DNA of 14,398 nt, taken from Streptosporangiaceae bacterium. GTDB lineage: Bacteria > Actinomycetota > Actinomycetes > Streptosporangiales > Streptosporangiaceae. Below are positions 7,639-14,191 of the stretch, one piece after another (position 1 is the first letter of the stretch; each line of letters begins with the position of its first letter). The position numbers and the translations under genes are program-made. Below the pieces are notes generated by a model that was given only the letters and a program-made list of their open reading frames with translations, was not told where the DNA came from and ran no database searches. Location: the NCBI GenBank assembly GCA_030045295.1, contig JASIGD010000572.1, forward strand, positions 1-14,398, given 5' to 3'.

Positions 7639-9866
7639 CCACGCGCGCGCTTGTCTACGGCGACATCGACCTGAACCTGATCGACGGCTCGGCCATCTGG
7701 CTGCAGTCCGTCACGCAGGCGCTAGCGCGGGCGGGCTGTGCGGTGACGCTGGTGCTCAAGGCGCCGGTCCGCACCGACCGCCTGATCACGCCGCTGCTGG
7801 CCGAGGCCGGGGTCACGGTGCGAAAGCCTTACGAGGAGGGCCTGCTGGACGGGCCGGGCCCGGTCCCGGCGCTGACGGCGCCGGAGCTGCTGGCCCGAGT
7901 TGACGCAGAGACAGCGCACGACCTGGTGGTCCTGCGCGGCCGGAGGGTCACCGCCGCGACGGCCAAGCACGGCGCGTTCACCGGGCGGCTATGGCCGTAC
8001 CTGACCGACGTCCCGCAGTCGGTCCCGGCGCTCACGCCGGCGGCGGCGGACGAGCTCGCGACGATCGCGTCGGCCGCCCGCTACCTGCTGTGCCAGACCG
8101 AAGAACTGCGCTGCTTCCTTGAGGGCAGCATTCCCGCAGCCTGCGGCAAGTGCGTGCTGTTGCCGCCGATCCTGGCGCAGACGCCCCCCGCTCGAGACGC
8201 CGCCCCGGCCCGGACGCCGCTGCGGCTCGTCTACTCCGGCAAGTTCGCGCCGCGGTGGAACACCCTTGAGATGACTGAGCTGCCGGCGCTGCTGGCGGCG
8301 CGGGGCATCGAGGCCGAACTGCACATGATCGGTGACAAGATCCACGACGATCCCGGCGGCTACCAGCAGAGGATGCGCGCCGCCCTCGGCGGCAAGGGCG
8401 TGATCTGGCATGGCGGCCACTCGCGGGAGGAGGCGATGCGGCTCGCGGCATCCTGCGACATCGGTCTGAGCTGGCGTCACCCGGACCTGGACGCGAGCCT
8501 GGAACTGTCCACGAAGGTGCTGGAGTTCGGCGCTGTCGGGCTGCCGGTCATCCTCAACCGCACCCCGATGCACGAGAGCCTGCTCGGCGCCGACTACGGC
8601 CTGTTCGCGGCGAGCCTGACCGACGTCGTCGACGCGGCCGCCGCGGCCGTGGCCGATCCCGGTCTTTACCGGGCGACGGCCGACCGGACGGCCCGGGCCG
8701 CGCGGCAGTTCACCCTGGAGCGGGCCGCCGAGCGGCTGCGCGGCTACCTGGCCAGGGCGGTGCCCAAGCAGGAACGCCCCGGCGGGGAAGAAGGGCCGCC
8801 CCCCGGGGCCAGCGCCGTCCCGGCCGACCGGCTCCGGGTGGTGGTGGCCGGCCATGACCTTAAGTTCTTCACGCCGCTGCTGGAGTATCTGCGGCTGCGG
8901 CCGGAGCTGGAAGTAAGGCTGGATCAGTGGGCCGCGCTCGGCCAGCACGACCCGGCGGGAAGCCGGGAGCTGGCGGCGTGGGCCGACGTGGTGGTCTGCG
9001 AATGGTGCGGGCCGAACGCCATCTGGTACAGCAGGCACAAGCGGCGCGGGTCACGGCTGCTGGTCCGGCTGCACAGATTCGAGCTGGACTCGCCCTACCC
9101 CGCCCAGGTCAGGATCGGGGCGGTGAACCAGGTGATCTGCGTGAGCAGGCACTACACCCGGCTGTGCCTGGAGCGCACCGGCTGGCCCGAGGCGAAAGTG
9201 GCGACCGTGCCCAACGCGCTCGACATCGCCCAGCTGGACCGGCCGAAACTCGACGGCGCCCGCTTCCATCTCGGCATGATCGGCATCGTCCCCTCCCGCA
9301 AGCGGCTGGATCTGGCGCTGGACGTGCTTGAGGAACTGCGCCGCGAGGATGAGAGGTACCTGCTGTTCATCAAGTCGGGGATGCCGTGGGAGCACTGGTG
9401 GGTGTGGCAACATCTGGACCAACGCGAGCACTACACCAGCGCGCTGCGCCGGGTGCAGCGGTCCAGATTGCTGCGCGGGGCCGTGGTCTTCGACGACGCC
9501 GGCCCCGACGTCGCGGCCTGGCTGCGCCGGGTCGGCTTCGTGCTGTCCACCAGCGACGACGAGAGCTTCCACGTGGCCCCGGCCGAGGGGATGGCCTCTC
9601 GGGCGGTGCCCGTGCTGCGGCACTGGCCCGGCGCCGAGACCATCTACGACAGGCGCTGGATTCACCGGGGGCCCGCCGAGATGGCCGCCGCGATCGCTGC
9701 GCTCGGCGAGGCAGCGGACTGGCGGCGGGCGGGCGACGACGCACACGCTCAGGCCGCGGCCTGCTTCGACCTGCCGCGCGTCGCCGAGACCTGGCGCGGC
9801 CTGCTCACCGCGGACCTCGACCCGGCGGCGCCGGGGCCGACGTTCGAGCTGCTCGGCTCTTCCTGA
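7635..9866 (+). CDS. Tandem double GT-B (GT4-type) glycosyltransferase
   Basis: The 743-residue product contains two complete glycosyltransferase-like halves. The start is TTG at 7635, supported by AAGGAG with 8 bases spacing. First half (1 to about 372): YGDIDLNLIDGSAIWLQSV (8-26) as acceptor-side opening, LRLVYSGKFAPRWNT (196-210) starting the donor domain, and LELSTKVLEFGAVGLPVI (289-306). In this half the two glutamates E290 and E297 are 7 apart rather than 8. A Pro/Gly/Glu-rich linker covers about 375-398. Second half (399 to about 725): VVVCEWCGPNAIWYSRH (452-468), VRLHRFEL (477-484), KVATVPNALD (521-530), LGMIGIVPSRKRLDLALDV (546-564) and STSDDESFHVAPAEGMAS (638-655) with a proper EX7E pair, E643 and E651. 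It probably adds two sugars, or the first half binds without catalysis. Acceptor and donor are unknown. It follows the CgeB-like gene closely and is followed after 5 bases by the Asn-synthetase-like gene. Confidence 0.9.
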   Translation: MTTRALVYGDIDLNLIDGSAIWLQSVTQALARAGCAVTLVLKAPVRTDRLITPLLAEAGVTVRKPYEEGLLDGPGPVPALTAPELLARVDAETAHDLVVLRGRRVTAATAKHGAFTGRLWPYLTDVPQSVPALTPAAADELATIASAARYLLCQTEELRCFLEGSIPAACGKCVLLPPILAQTPPARDAAPARTPLRLVYSGKFAPRWNTLEMTELPALLAARGIEAELHMIGDKIHDDPGGYQQRMRAALGGKGVIWHGGHSREEAMRLAASCDIGLSWRHPDLDASLELSTKVLEFGAVGLPVILNRTPMHESLLGADYGLFAASLTDVVDAAAAAVADPGLYRATADRTARAARQFTLERAAERLRGYLARAVPKQERPGGEEGPPPGASAVPADRLRVVVAGHDLKFFTPLLEYLRLRPELEVRLDQWAALGQHDPAGSRELAAWADVVVCEWCGPNAIWYSRHKRRGSRLLVRLHRFELDSPYPAQVRIGAVNQVICVSRHYTRLCLERTGWPEAKVATVPNALDIAQLDRPKLDGARFHLGMIGIVPSRKRLDLALDVLEELRREDERYLLFIKSGMPWEHWWVWQHLDQREHYTSALRRVQRSRLLRGAVVFDDAGPDVAAWLRRVGFVLSTSDDESFHVAPAEGMASRAVPVLRHWPGAETIYDRRWIHRGPAEMAAAIAALGEAADWRRAGDDAHAQAAACFDLPRVAETWRGLLTADLDPAAPGPTFELLGSS

Positions 9867-9871
9867 CGGTC

Positions 9872-11536
9872 ATGTACTTCACGCTCGCCATCAGCGCGGC
9901 CAGCCGTCGGACGTGCGCCGCGCTGGTCGGCGCGGCGACCAGCACCGATCCGCGGACCATGCCGGTACCCGGCCCGCCGCTGGTAGCCTGGCGCGCCCGG
10001 GACGAGTGCACGGCCGTGGTCTACTGGCCGGGGACGGCCGGGCCGGCCCGGGCGGCCGGCGCCGCTGAACCCCCGACCTCCAGTGCCGGGACCATCTGGG
10101 CCGGCGAGGCCGCGCTGTGCGCGCGCACCGGGGTGGCCCGGATCGACCCCGTCTACCTGGCTGAGGTCCCCGGCGCCGTGGTGGTCAGCGACCGAGCCTG
10201 CTGGGCGGCTGCCGTCGCTGGCCGGCTCGCCGACCCCGACCCGGTCATGGTCGGCGCGTTCCTGAGCGTCGGCTACCCGATCGGCGCCGCCACCCCGTTC
10301 CGCGGCGTCCGGGCGCTGGGCCGCAGCCAGCAGCTGACCGTGACCCGCGGCCGGCTGGCGATAAACCCGGCCCGCAGCGAGGACGCCGTGCCGGGCGGCG
10401 CCGACCCGTACAGCCCGGTCGCTGCCGCTCTAGTCGATGCGCTCAGCCCGCTCCGTGACGGCGTGCCCGTCGAGCTGTCGCTGACCGGTGGGAAGGACAG
10501 CCGGCTGATCGCCGCCGCGCTGACCGCGGCGAAGGTGCCGTTCCGGGCCCGCACGCACGGCTTCGCGAGCCATCCCGACGTCGTGGTGGCGACCATGATC
10601 GCCGGCCGGCTCGGCGTCGATCACGTGGTCACCGAGCCGAGGCCGCCGGGGAACACGGGAGACGGGAACGGGCCTGACGAGGCACACCTGGTCGGCAGGT
10701 TCCGCTCGGCCGTGCTCGTGTCCGACGGCATGCTGTCGGCGTTCGAGAACGTGGGCCAGCCCGATCCGCACCCGGTCACCGAGCCGGTGCAGGCCGGCGG
10801 CCACGGCGGTGAACTGCTGCGCGGCGGCTACGCGCAGGCTGCCTGGCGCGACCGCAAGCCGACTTGGGCCTGGAGCGCGGGCGGGGCTGAGCTGTTCCGG
10901 CGCCTGACCACGCGGCGGGTGGGGCTGCTGCGCCCGGCCGCGGCCGGGGCGTACCTCGCCAGCCTGGCCCCCTGCGGCGCGGAACTCGCCCGCGGGCCGC
11001 TGCGGGCGCTCGATGACTTCTACCTGACCAATCGCGCCGGCCGGTGGTCCGCGACGGCCCGCCAGGCCTACCTGCTCCGTTCGCCGCTGGCCCAGCCCTT
11101 TTTTGACGACCGGGTGATCCGGGCCGCCCGCTCCGTCCCGCTGCCGGACCGGATAACCGACCGGCTCCATCGCGAAGTGCTGGCGGCGCTCTGCCCGGAA
11201 CTGCTCGACCTGCCGCTGGCCGGCAGTGGGTGGAAATCCGGGCCGCGCCAGCCGTCGAGCGTGCCCGGGAAGGGGCCGGGACCGGCGGCCGCGCCCGACT
11301 GGCGGCGGAACTACGCAGACGAGATGGCCCGGCTGCTGCGGGACTACGTCCTGGACTTCGGCGAGCAGGGCCGGATGTTCGACATCGTCCGCAGGCAGGC
11401 CGCGGAGCGCCTGCTACGCCCCCCGCACGCCGATCCGCACGCGGCCTGGGCGCTGGCCACGCTGGCCGCGTTGCTGTCCGGCGACTGGCTGAACGCCCGC
11501 GGGCCGGCCGGACCGGACCCGGGGACCCAGAACTAG
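9872..11536 (+). CDS. Asparagine-synthetase-like ATP-dependent amide ligase, without glutaminase cysteine
   Basis: Asn synthetases activate a carboxylate as acyl-AMP and form an amide. Here the synthetase domain is recognisable: the pyrophosphate loop SLTGGKDSRL (203-212, for the usual SGGxDS), a GGHGGELLRGGY segment (309-320) where AsnB has GEGxDELFGGY, and SPLAQPFFDDRVIRAARSVPLP (404-425) matching the late conserved block. The N-terminal about 170 residues keep the outline of the glutaminase fold (FLSVGYPIGAATPFRGVRAL, 130-149) but residue 2 is Tyr, not the catalytic Cys. The enzyme should therefore not hydrolyse glutamine; it would need free ammonia or another amine. The frame is open from 9386, but the upstream part is a shadow of the preceding gene. 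ATG at 9872 is chosen because it falls 5 bases after that gene's stop; there is no clear ribosome binding site, so coupling is likely. Beta-lactam-synthetase-like and lasso-cyclase-like proteins also lack the Cys, but their partners are absent here. Confidence 0.86.
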   Translation: MYFTLAISAASRRTCAALVGAATSTDPRTMPVPGPPLVAWRARDECTAVVYWPGTAGPARAAGAAEPPTSSAGTIWAGEAALCARTGVARIDPVYLAEVPGAVVVSDRACWAAAVAGRLADPDPVMVGAFLSVGYPIGAATPFRGVRALGRSQQLTVTRGRLAINPARSEDAVPGGADPYSPVAAALVDALSPLRDGVPVELSLTGGKDSRLIAAALTAAKVPFRARTHGFASHPDVVVATMIAGRLGVDHVVTEPRPPGNTGDGNGPDEAHLVGRFRSAVLVSDGMLSAFENVGQPDPHPVTEPVQAGGHGGELLRGGYAQAAWRDRKPTWAWSAGGAELFRRLTTRRVGLLRPAAAGAYLASLAPCGAELARGPLRALDDFYLTNRAGRWSATARQAYLLRSPLAQPFFDDRVIRAARSVPLPDRITDRLHREVLAALCPELLDLPLAGSGWKSGPRQPSSVPGKGPGPAAAPDWRRNYADEMARLLRDYVLDFGEQGRMFDIVRRQAAERLLRPPHADPHAAWALATLAALLSGDWLNARGPAGPDPGTQN

Positions 11537-11581
11537 CTCCGGTTTCGCGGCGGATAGCCGAGCTGCGCAGCGGACAGCGGA

Positions 11582-12628
11582 TCAGCCGCGGCCGTACCGC
11601 GTCTCGGCCTGCCAGAAGTACACCACGCCCACCAGGAGCGTGACGACGGCCCAGCCGAGCCCGGCCAGCCACAGCTCGTTGATCGAGGTGGTCGGATGGC
11701 AGTAGGCCTGCAGCGGAGGATGCTTCGTCGTTTGGAAGAGGGCGCACGCCGCGGCGTTGTACGGCTTCGCGCCGGGCGCGTCGGTTCGCATGGTAGCCAT
11801 GAGCGCGTACCTGGCCAGCGAGATGTAAACCGCCGCTGGGTTCAAGGAGATGAGGTCTTTCGCCCACGCCGGCAGCGTGGCGTAAGAAGGAAGCGAGGTG
11901 ACGCTGTACATGACGCCGCAGAAGTACCGCCAGACCCGGGTCAGGAACGGGATCAGTTCGCTGAAGTCCTGGGCCCCCGCGCCCAGCCGGGCCATGAGCA
12001 GCGCGGCGCCCACGTTGAACATTCCTTGCAGAACCAGCGCCGGCGCCAGGAACAGCCAGTACCAGGTGAGCGGTTCACCGCTGCCGAGCACGATGACGAA
12101 CACCACGAGCATGGACAGCGCCAGCTGCTGGAACTCGACCAGCACGTACGCGAGCGGCAGGCTGGCCCGCGGGAAGTACAGCGCCCGGATCAGCGCGATG
12201 TTGGCCCGCATTACGGTGGAGCCGACCACGATCGACCGCTCGGTGAAGGAGAAGATGAAGACGCCGATGACCAGGAACGCGAGGTAGTGCTCGATGCCTC
12301 GGTTGGCCTCGAAGATGATCCCGAAGATCAGGTAGTAGACGGCCGAGTTGAGCAGCGGCGTCAGTACCTGCCAGAGCTGGCCGAGCCTGGCCTCGGTGTA
12401 CATCGATACGTTGCGGGCGGTGGCGTAGGCCGTGATGAAGTGCCGCCGCTGCCAGAGCAGGCGCAGGTAGCTGATCAGGTCGGGGCGCGCGGAACTCGGC
12501 CGCAGCCCGTACTCGGCGGCCAGCTGGGCCAGGTCTTGAGGTGGTGACGTGAGCATCCCGGGCTCCGGCGCGAGCATCGCTCCGTCCAGCAAGCCGCCAG
12601 GAGCGGTCAGCCGCCCACGATCTCTCAT
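11582..12628 (-). CDS. ABC-2 type polysaccharide exporter permease (Wzm/TagG-like)
   Basis: The product is 348 residues if translation starts at 12628. Residues about 50-90 contain YLRLLWQRRHFITAYATAR and EARLGQLWQVLTPLLNSAVYYLIFG-type sequence, the characteristic amphipathic lead-in of Wzm/TagG permeases that export lipid-linked glycans or teichoic acids. Hydrophobic segments lie near 92-108, 116-132, 163-183, 189-211, 224-240, 259-274 and 317-337. The tail FWQAETRYGRG (334-344 region to the end) is also typical. A loop of about 35 residues with Cys295 and Cys310 precedes the last membrane helix. Start choice is uncertain: 12628 has a -10-like TAAACT 8 bases upstream (leaderless reading), whereas ATG at 12556 has GGAG 6 bases upstream and gives 324 residues closer to family length. 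The ATPase partner (Wzt/TagH) is not in the window. The gene runs convergent to the Asn-synthetase-like gene with a 45-base spacer holding no clear hairpin. Confidence 0.92.
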   Translation of the reverse strand: MRDRGRLTAPGGLLDGAMLAPEPGMLTSPPQDLAQLAAEYGLRPSSARPDLISYLRLLWQRRHFITAYATARNVSMYTEARLGQLWQVLTPLLNSAVYYLIFGIIFEANRGIEHYLAFLVIGVFIFSFTERSIVVGSTVMRANIALIRALYFPRASLPLAYVLVEFQQLALSMLVVFVIVLGSGEPLTWYWLFLAPALVLQGMFNVGAALLMARLGAGAQDFSELIPFLTRVWRYFCGVMYSVTSLPSYATLPAWAKDLISLNPAAVYISLARYALMATMRTDAPGAKPYNAAACALFQTTKHPPLQAYCHPTTSINELWLAGLGWAVVTLLVGVVYFWQAETRYGRG

Positions 12629-12636
12629 GGCAGTGG

Positions 12637-12642
12637 AGTTTA
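12637..12642 (-). promoter_or_regulatory. Candidate -10 box for the ABC permease gene
   Basis: On the minus strand TAAACT (TANNNT pattern) ends 8 bases before the ATG at 12628, so the message may be leaderless. TTGCGA lies 21 bases further upstream, too far for a standard -35. The 87-base spacer 12629-12715 otherwise holds only the hairpin listed separately. Confidence 0.4.
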
Positions 12643-12691
12643 TGAGAAGTCGCCGTCCGGCGCTCGCAAGCCTGGCCGGAGGGTGCAACCA

Positions 12692-12707
12692 CGGCCCGTT
12701 CGGGCCG
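12692..12707 (-). terminator. Candidate hairpin terminator after the histidine phosphatase gene
   Basis: CGGCCCG and CGGGCCG form a perfect 7-base inverted repeat around two bases (in practice a 6-base stem with a 4-base loop), starting 8 bases past the TGA at 12716-12718. No T-run follows on the minus strand, so it would be a tail-less terminator of the kind often found in actinobacteria. It separates the housekeeping pair from the permease gene. Confidence 0.5.
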
Positions 12708-12715
12708 AAAGGTTT

Positions 12716-13363
12716 TCAGTCGTACAGGTGCGCGGTGTCATTGAAGGACCGCAGCACAGCCGGGCCGTCAGGGTACCAATCGATCTCCGACAGCGCCGCT
12801 ACGTCCAGGTGCATCCGGTACAAGGCGGCCGGCGGGGCGAGCAGTGCCGCGGCGACCAGCGTCTTGATCGGCGTGACGTGGCTGACAACGAGGATCGCCT
12901 GGCCTTCCCGGCCGGCCAGCGCGCGGTGCAGCGCGCCGGTAACCCTGGTGCTGACCTCGGCGAAGCTTTCCCCGCCGGGCGGCGCTACGGCCGGGTCGGC
13001 CAGCCACGCCCGCAATTCGTCCGCCCAGCGCTCCCGGACCTCCGCGAACGTGAGGCCCTCCCAGGCGCCGAAGTCGGTTTCCCGGAAACCTTCGTCCGTC
13101 ACCACCTGGGCACCGGTCACCGCGGCCACTTCACCGGCGGTGCGGACGGCTCGCAGCAGCGGTGACGTCACGATGAGCGTGAGGTCGGCCGATGCCAGCC
13201 GCTTGGCCGCCGCGGCGGCTTGCTGGACGCCGAGGTCGGTGAGCGGCACATCGGTCCGGCCGGCGTACCGTCTCTGCACCGACATCGGCGTCTGGCCGTG
13301 CCGGAGCAGCACGGTAACCGCGGGTTCGCCCGCGGCGGACGTCCAGCTGGTCCCGGCGCGCAC
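12716..13363 (-). CDS. Histidine phosphatase (phosphoglycerate-mutase/CobC-like), no RNase H domain
   Basis: This 215-residue phosphatase uses a phospho-histidine intermediate. LLRHGQT (19-25) holds the nucleophile H22, SPLLRAVRTA (67-76) the phosphate-binding R71, ETDFGAWEGLT (95-105) the acid E102, and VVSHVTPIKTL (159-169) the second histidine H162. In many actinobacteria the gene in this position encodes a bifunctional RNase HI/acid phosphatase (Rv2228c type), with the RNase H domain first. Here only about 15 residues precede the phosphatase domain, and the GTG start at 13363 directly abuts the stop codon of the upstream zinc-ribbon gene, so there is no room for that domain. Substrate is unknown; a cobalamin-pathway (alpha-ribazole phosphate) or general phosphatase role is possible. 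Translation is probably coupled to the upstream gene, and a hairpin follows the stop. Confidence 0.9.
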   Translation of the reverse strand: MRAGTSWTSAAGEPAVTVLLRHGQTPMSVQRRYAGRTDVPLTDLGVQQAAAAAKRLASADLTLIVTSPLLRAVRTAGEVAAVTGAQVVTDEGFRETDFGAWEGLTFAEVRERWADELRAWLADPAVAPPGGESFAEVSTRVTGALHRALAGREGQAILVVSHVTPIKTLVAAALLAPPAALYRMHLDVAALSEIDWYPDGPAVLRSFNDTAHLYD

Positions 13364-14104
13364 CTAGAGACCGGACTCGGGCGTGCGGACGAGAATCCGC
13401 CTGCACTCCTCGCACCTGAGCACTTCGTCCGGCGCCGACGCCCTGATCTGGTTCAGGTCGACCGTGTTGAGGGTCAGATGGCAGCCCTCGCACCGGCCGC
13501 GGCGCAACGCGGCCGCGCCGACGCCGCGGGAGTCACGGATCTGCTCATACAGCTTGAGCAGGTCAGCGGGCACCTCGCCGGCCACGCTGGCGCGGTGGTC
13601 AGAGGCCTTGGCCTCGTGTTCGTCGATGTCCTTCACCGCCGCGTCGCGCCGGGCTGCTACCTCGGCTATCTCGCTGCCCAGGCTGTCCCGTTCGGTGATG
13701 AGCTCGTCGCGCCCGCTGACCAGCTCCTCCCTGCGCTCCATCAGCTCGAGCACGACTTCCTCGAGGTCGCCTTGCCTGCGGCGCAACGACTCGATTTCCG
13801 CCTGCAGGCTGGCCAGCTCGCGGGCGGCGGAAACCTGCCCTGCGTCCAGCCGGGCGCGGTCCCTGTCGATCCTGGTCCGGACCTGGTCGACGTCGCGCTC
13901 AGCCCGGCCCTGCTCCCTGGCCAGGTCGCCGAGCTCGGTCTCGGTCACGACCAGGGCGTCCTTGAGCTCGCCGGCCCGTGCCTCGAGGCGGGCGAGCTCG
14001 GCGGCTTCGGGCAGGCTGTGCCGACGATGGTCGAGACGGGCGAGCTCGGCGTCCAGGTCGGCCAGTTCGAGCAGGCGGAGCTGGCTCTGTGGTGATGCCT
14101 TCAC
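13364..14104 (-). CDS. C4-type zinc-ribbon coiled-coil protein (Rv2229c-like)
   Basis: The product is 246 residues. Almost all of residues 8-180 is a highly charged Glu/Arg/Leu coiled-coil region. A C-terminal zinc ribbon has C205-x2-C208 in RCEGCHL and C231-x2-C234 in RCEECRR. This layout matches the CT398/Rv2229c family found next to RNase H/phosphatase genes in actinobacteria; the molecular role is not established, and nucleic-acid or protein binding is the usual guess. The open frame extends to 14350, but that part is Pro/Arg/Gly-rich and overlaps the divergent flavoprotein gene. GTG at 14104 gives the usual opening KASPQSQLRLLELADLDAEL and has a -10-like TAACGT 8 bases upstream, so the message may be leaderless. 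The stop TAG abuts the phosphatase GTG. Confidence 0.9.
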   Translation of the reverse strand: MKASPQSQLRLLELADLDAELARLDHRRHSLPEAAELARLEARAGELKDALVVTETELGDLAREQGRAERDVDQVRTRIDRDRARLDAGQVSAARELASLQAEIESLRRRQGDLEEVVLELMERREELVSGRDELITERDSLGSEIAEVAARRDAAVKDIDEHEAKASDHRASVAGEVPADLLKLYEQIRDSRGVGAAALRRGRCEGCHLTLNTVDLNQIRASAPDEVLRCEECRRILVRTPESGL

Positions 14105-14112
14105 GGGTCCCA

Positions 14113-14118
14113 ACGTTA
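14113..14118 (-). promoter_or_regulatory. Candidate -10 box for the zinc-ribbon/phosphatase pair
   Basis: On the minus strand TAACGT ends 8 bases before the GTG at 14104, compatible with leaderless transcription. No good -35 is visible. The 87-base spacer 14105-14191 also has to hold the promoter of the divergent gene. Confidence 0.4.
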
Positions 14119-14191
14119 GTCGCCCCGGCGAGTGATCGGACGTTCCGGGGTTATCCCCCGGGCAAGCAGAATGCGTGGTAGACCCTTCGCC

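Noticed and set aside
7989..9038. Minus-strand open frame of 349 codons opposite the double GT gene
   Set aside because: No motifs, shadow composition, and no ribosome binding site or spacing that suggests a gene.
9386..9871. Upstream extension of the Asn-synthetase-like frame
   Set aside because: It overlaps the end of the double GT gene in another frame and its translation is Arg/Ala/Gly-rich. Homology-like sequence begins only after the ATG at 9872.
9872..11536. Lasso-peptide or beta-lactam biosynthesis as the role of the Asn-synthetase-like gene
   Set aside because: No precursor peptide, leader peptidase (B protein) or beta-lactam partner enzymes are in the window; all neighbours are sugar or glycan genes.
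11537..11581. Terminator hairpin between the convergent Asn-synthetase-like and permease genes
   Set aside because: Only a short GCTGCGCAGC palindrome and a CCGCTG repeat are present, with no stem and loop of usable size.
10776..11867. Minus-strand open frame of 363 codons across the convergent junction
   Set aside because: It spans two well-supported genes, is almost entirely Arg/Pro/Ala/Gly, and shows no domain.
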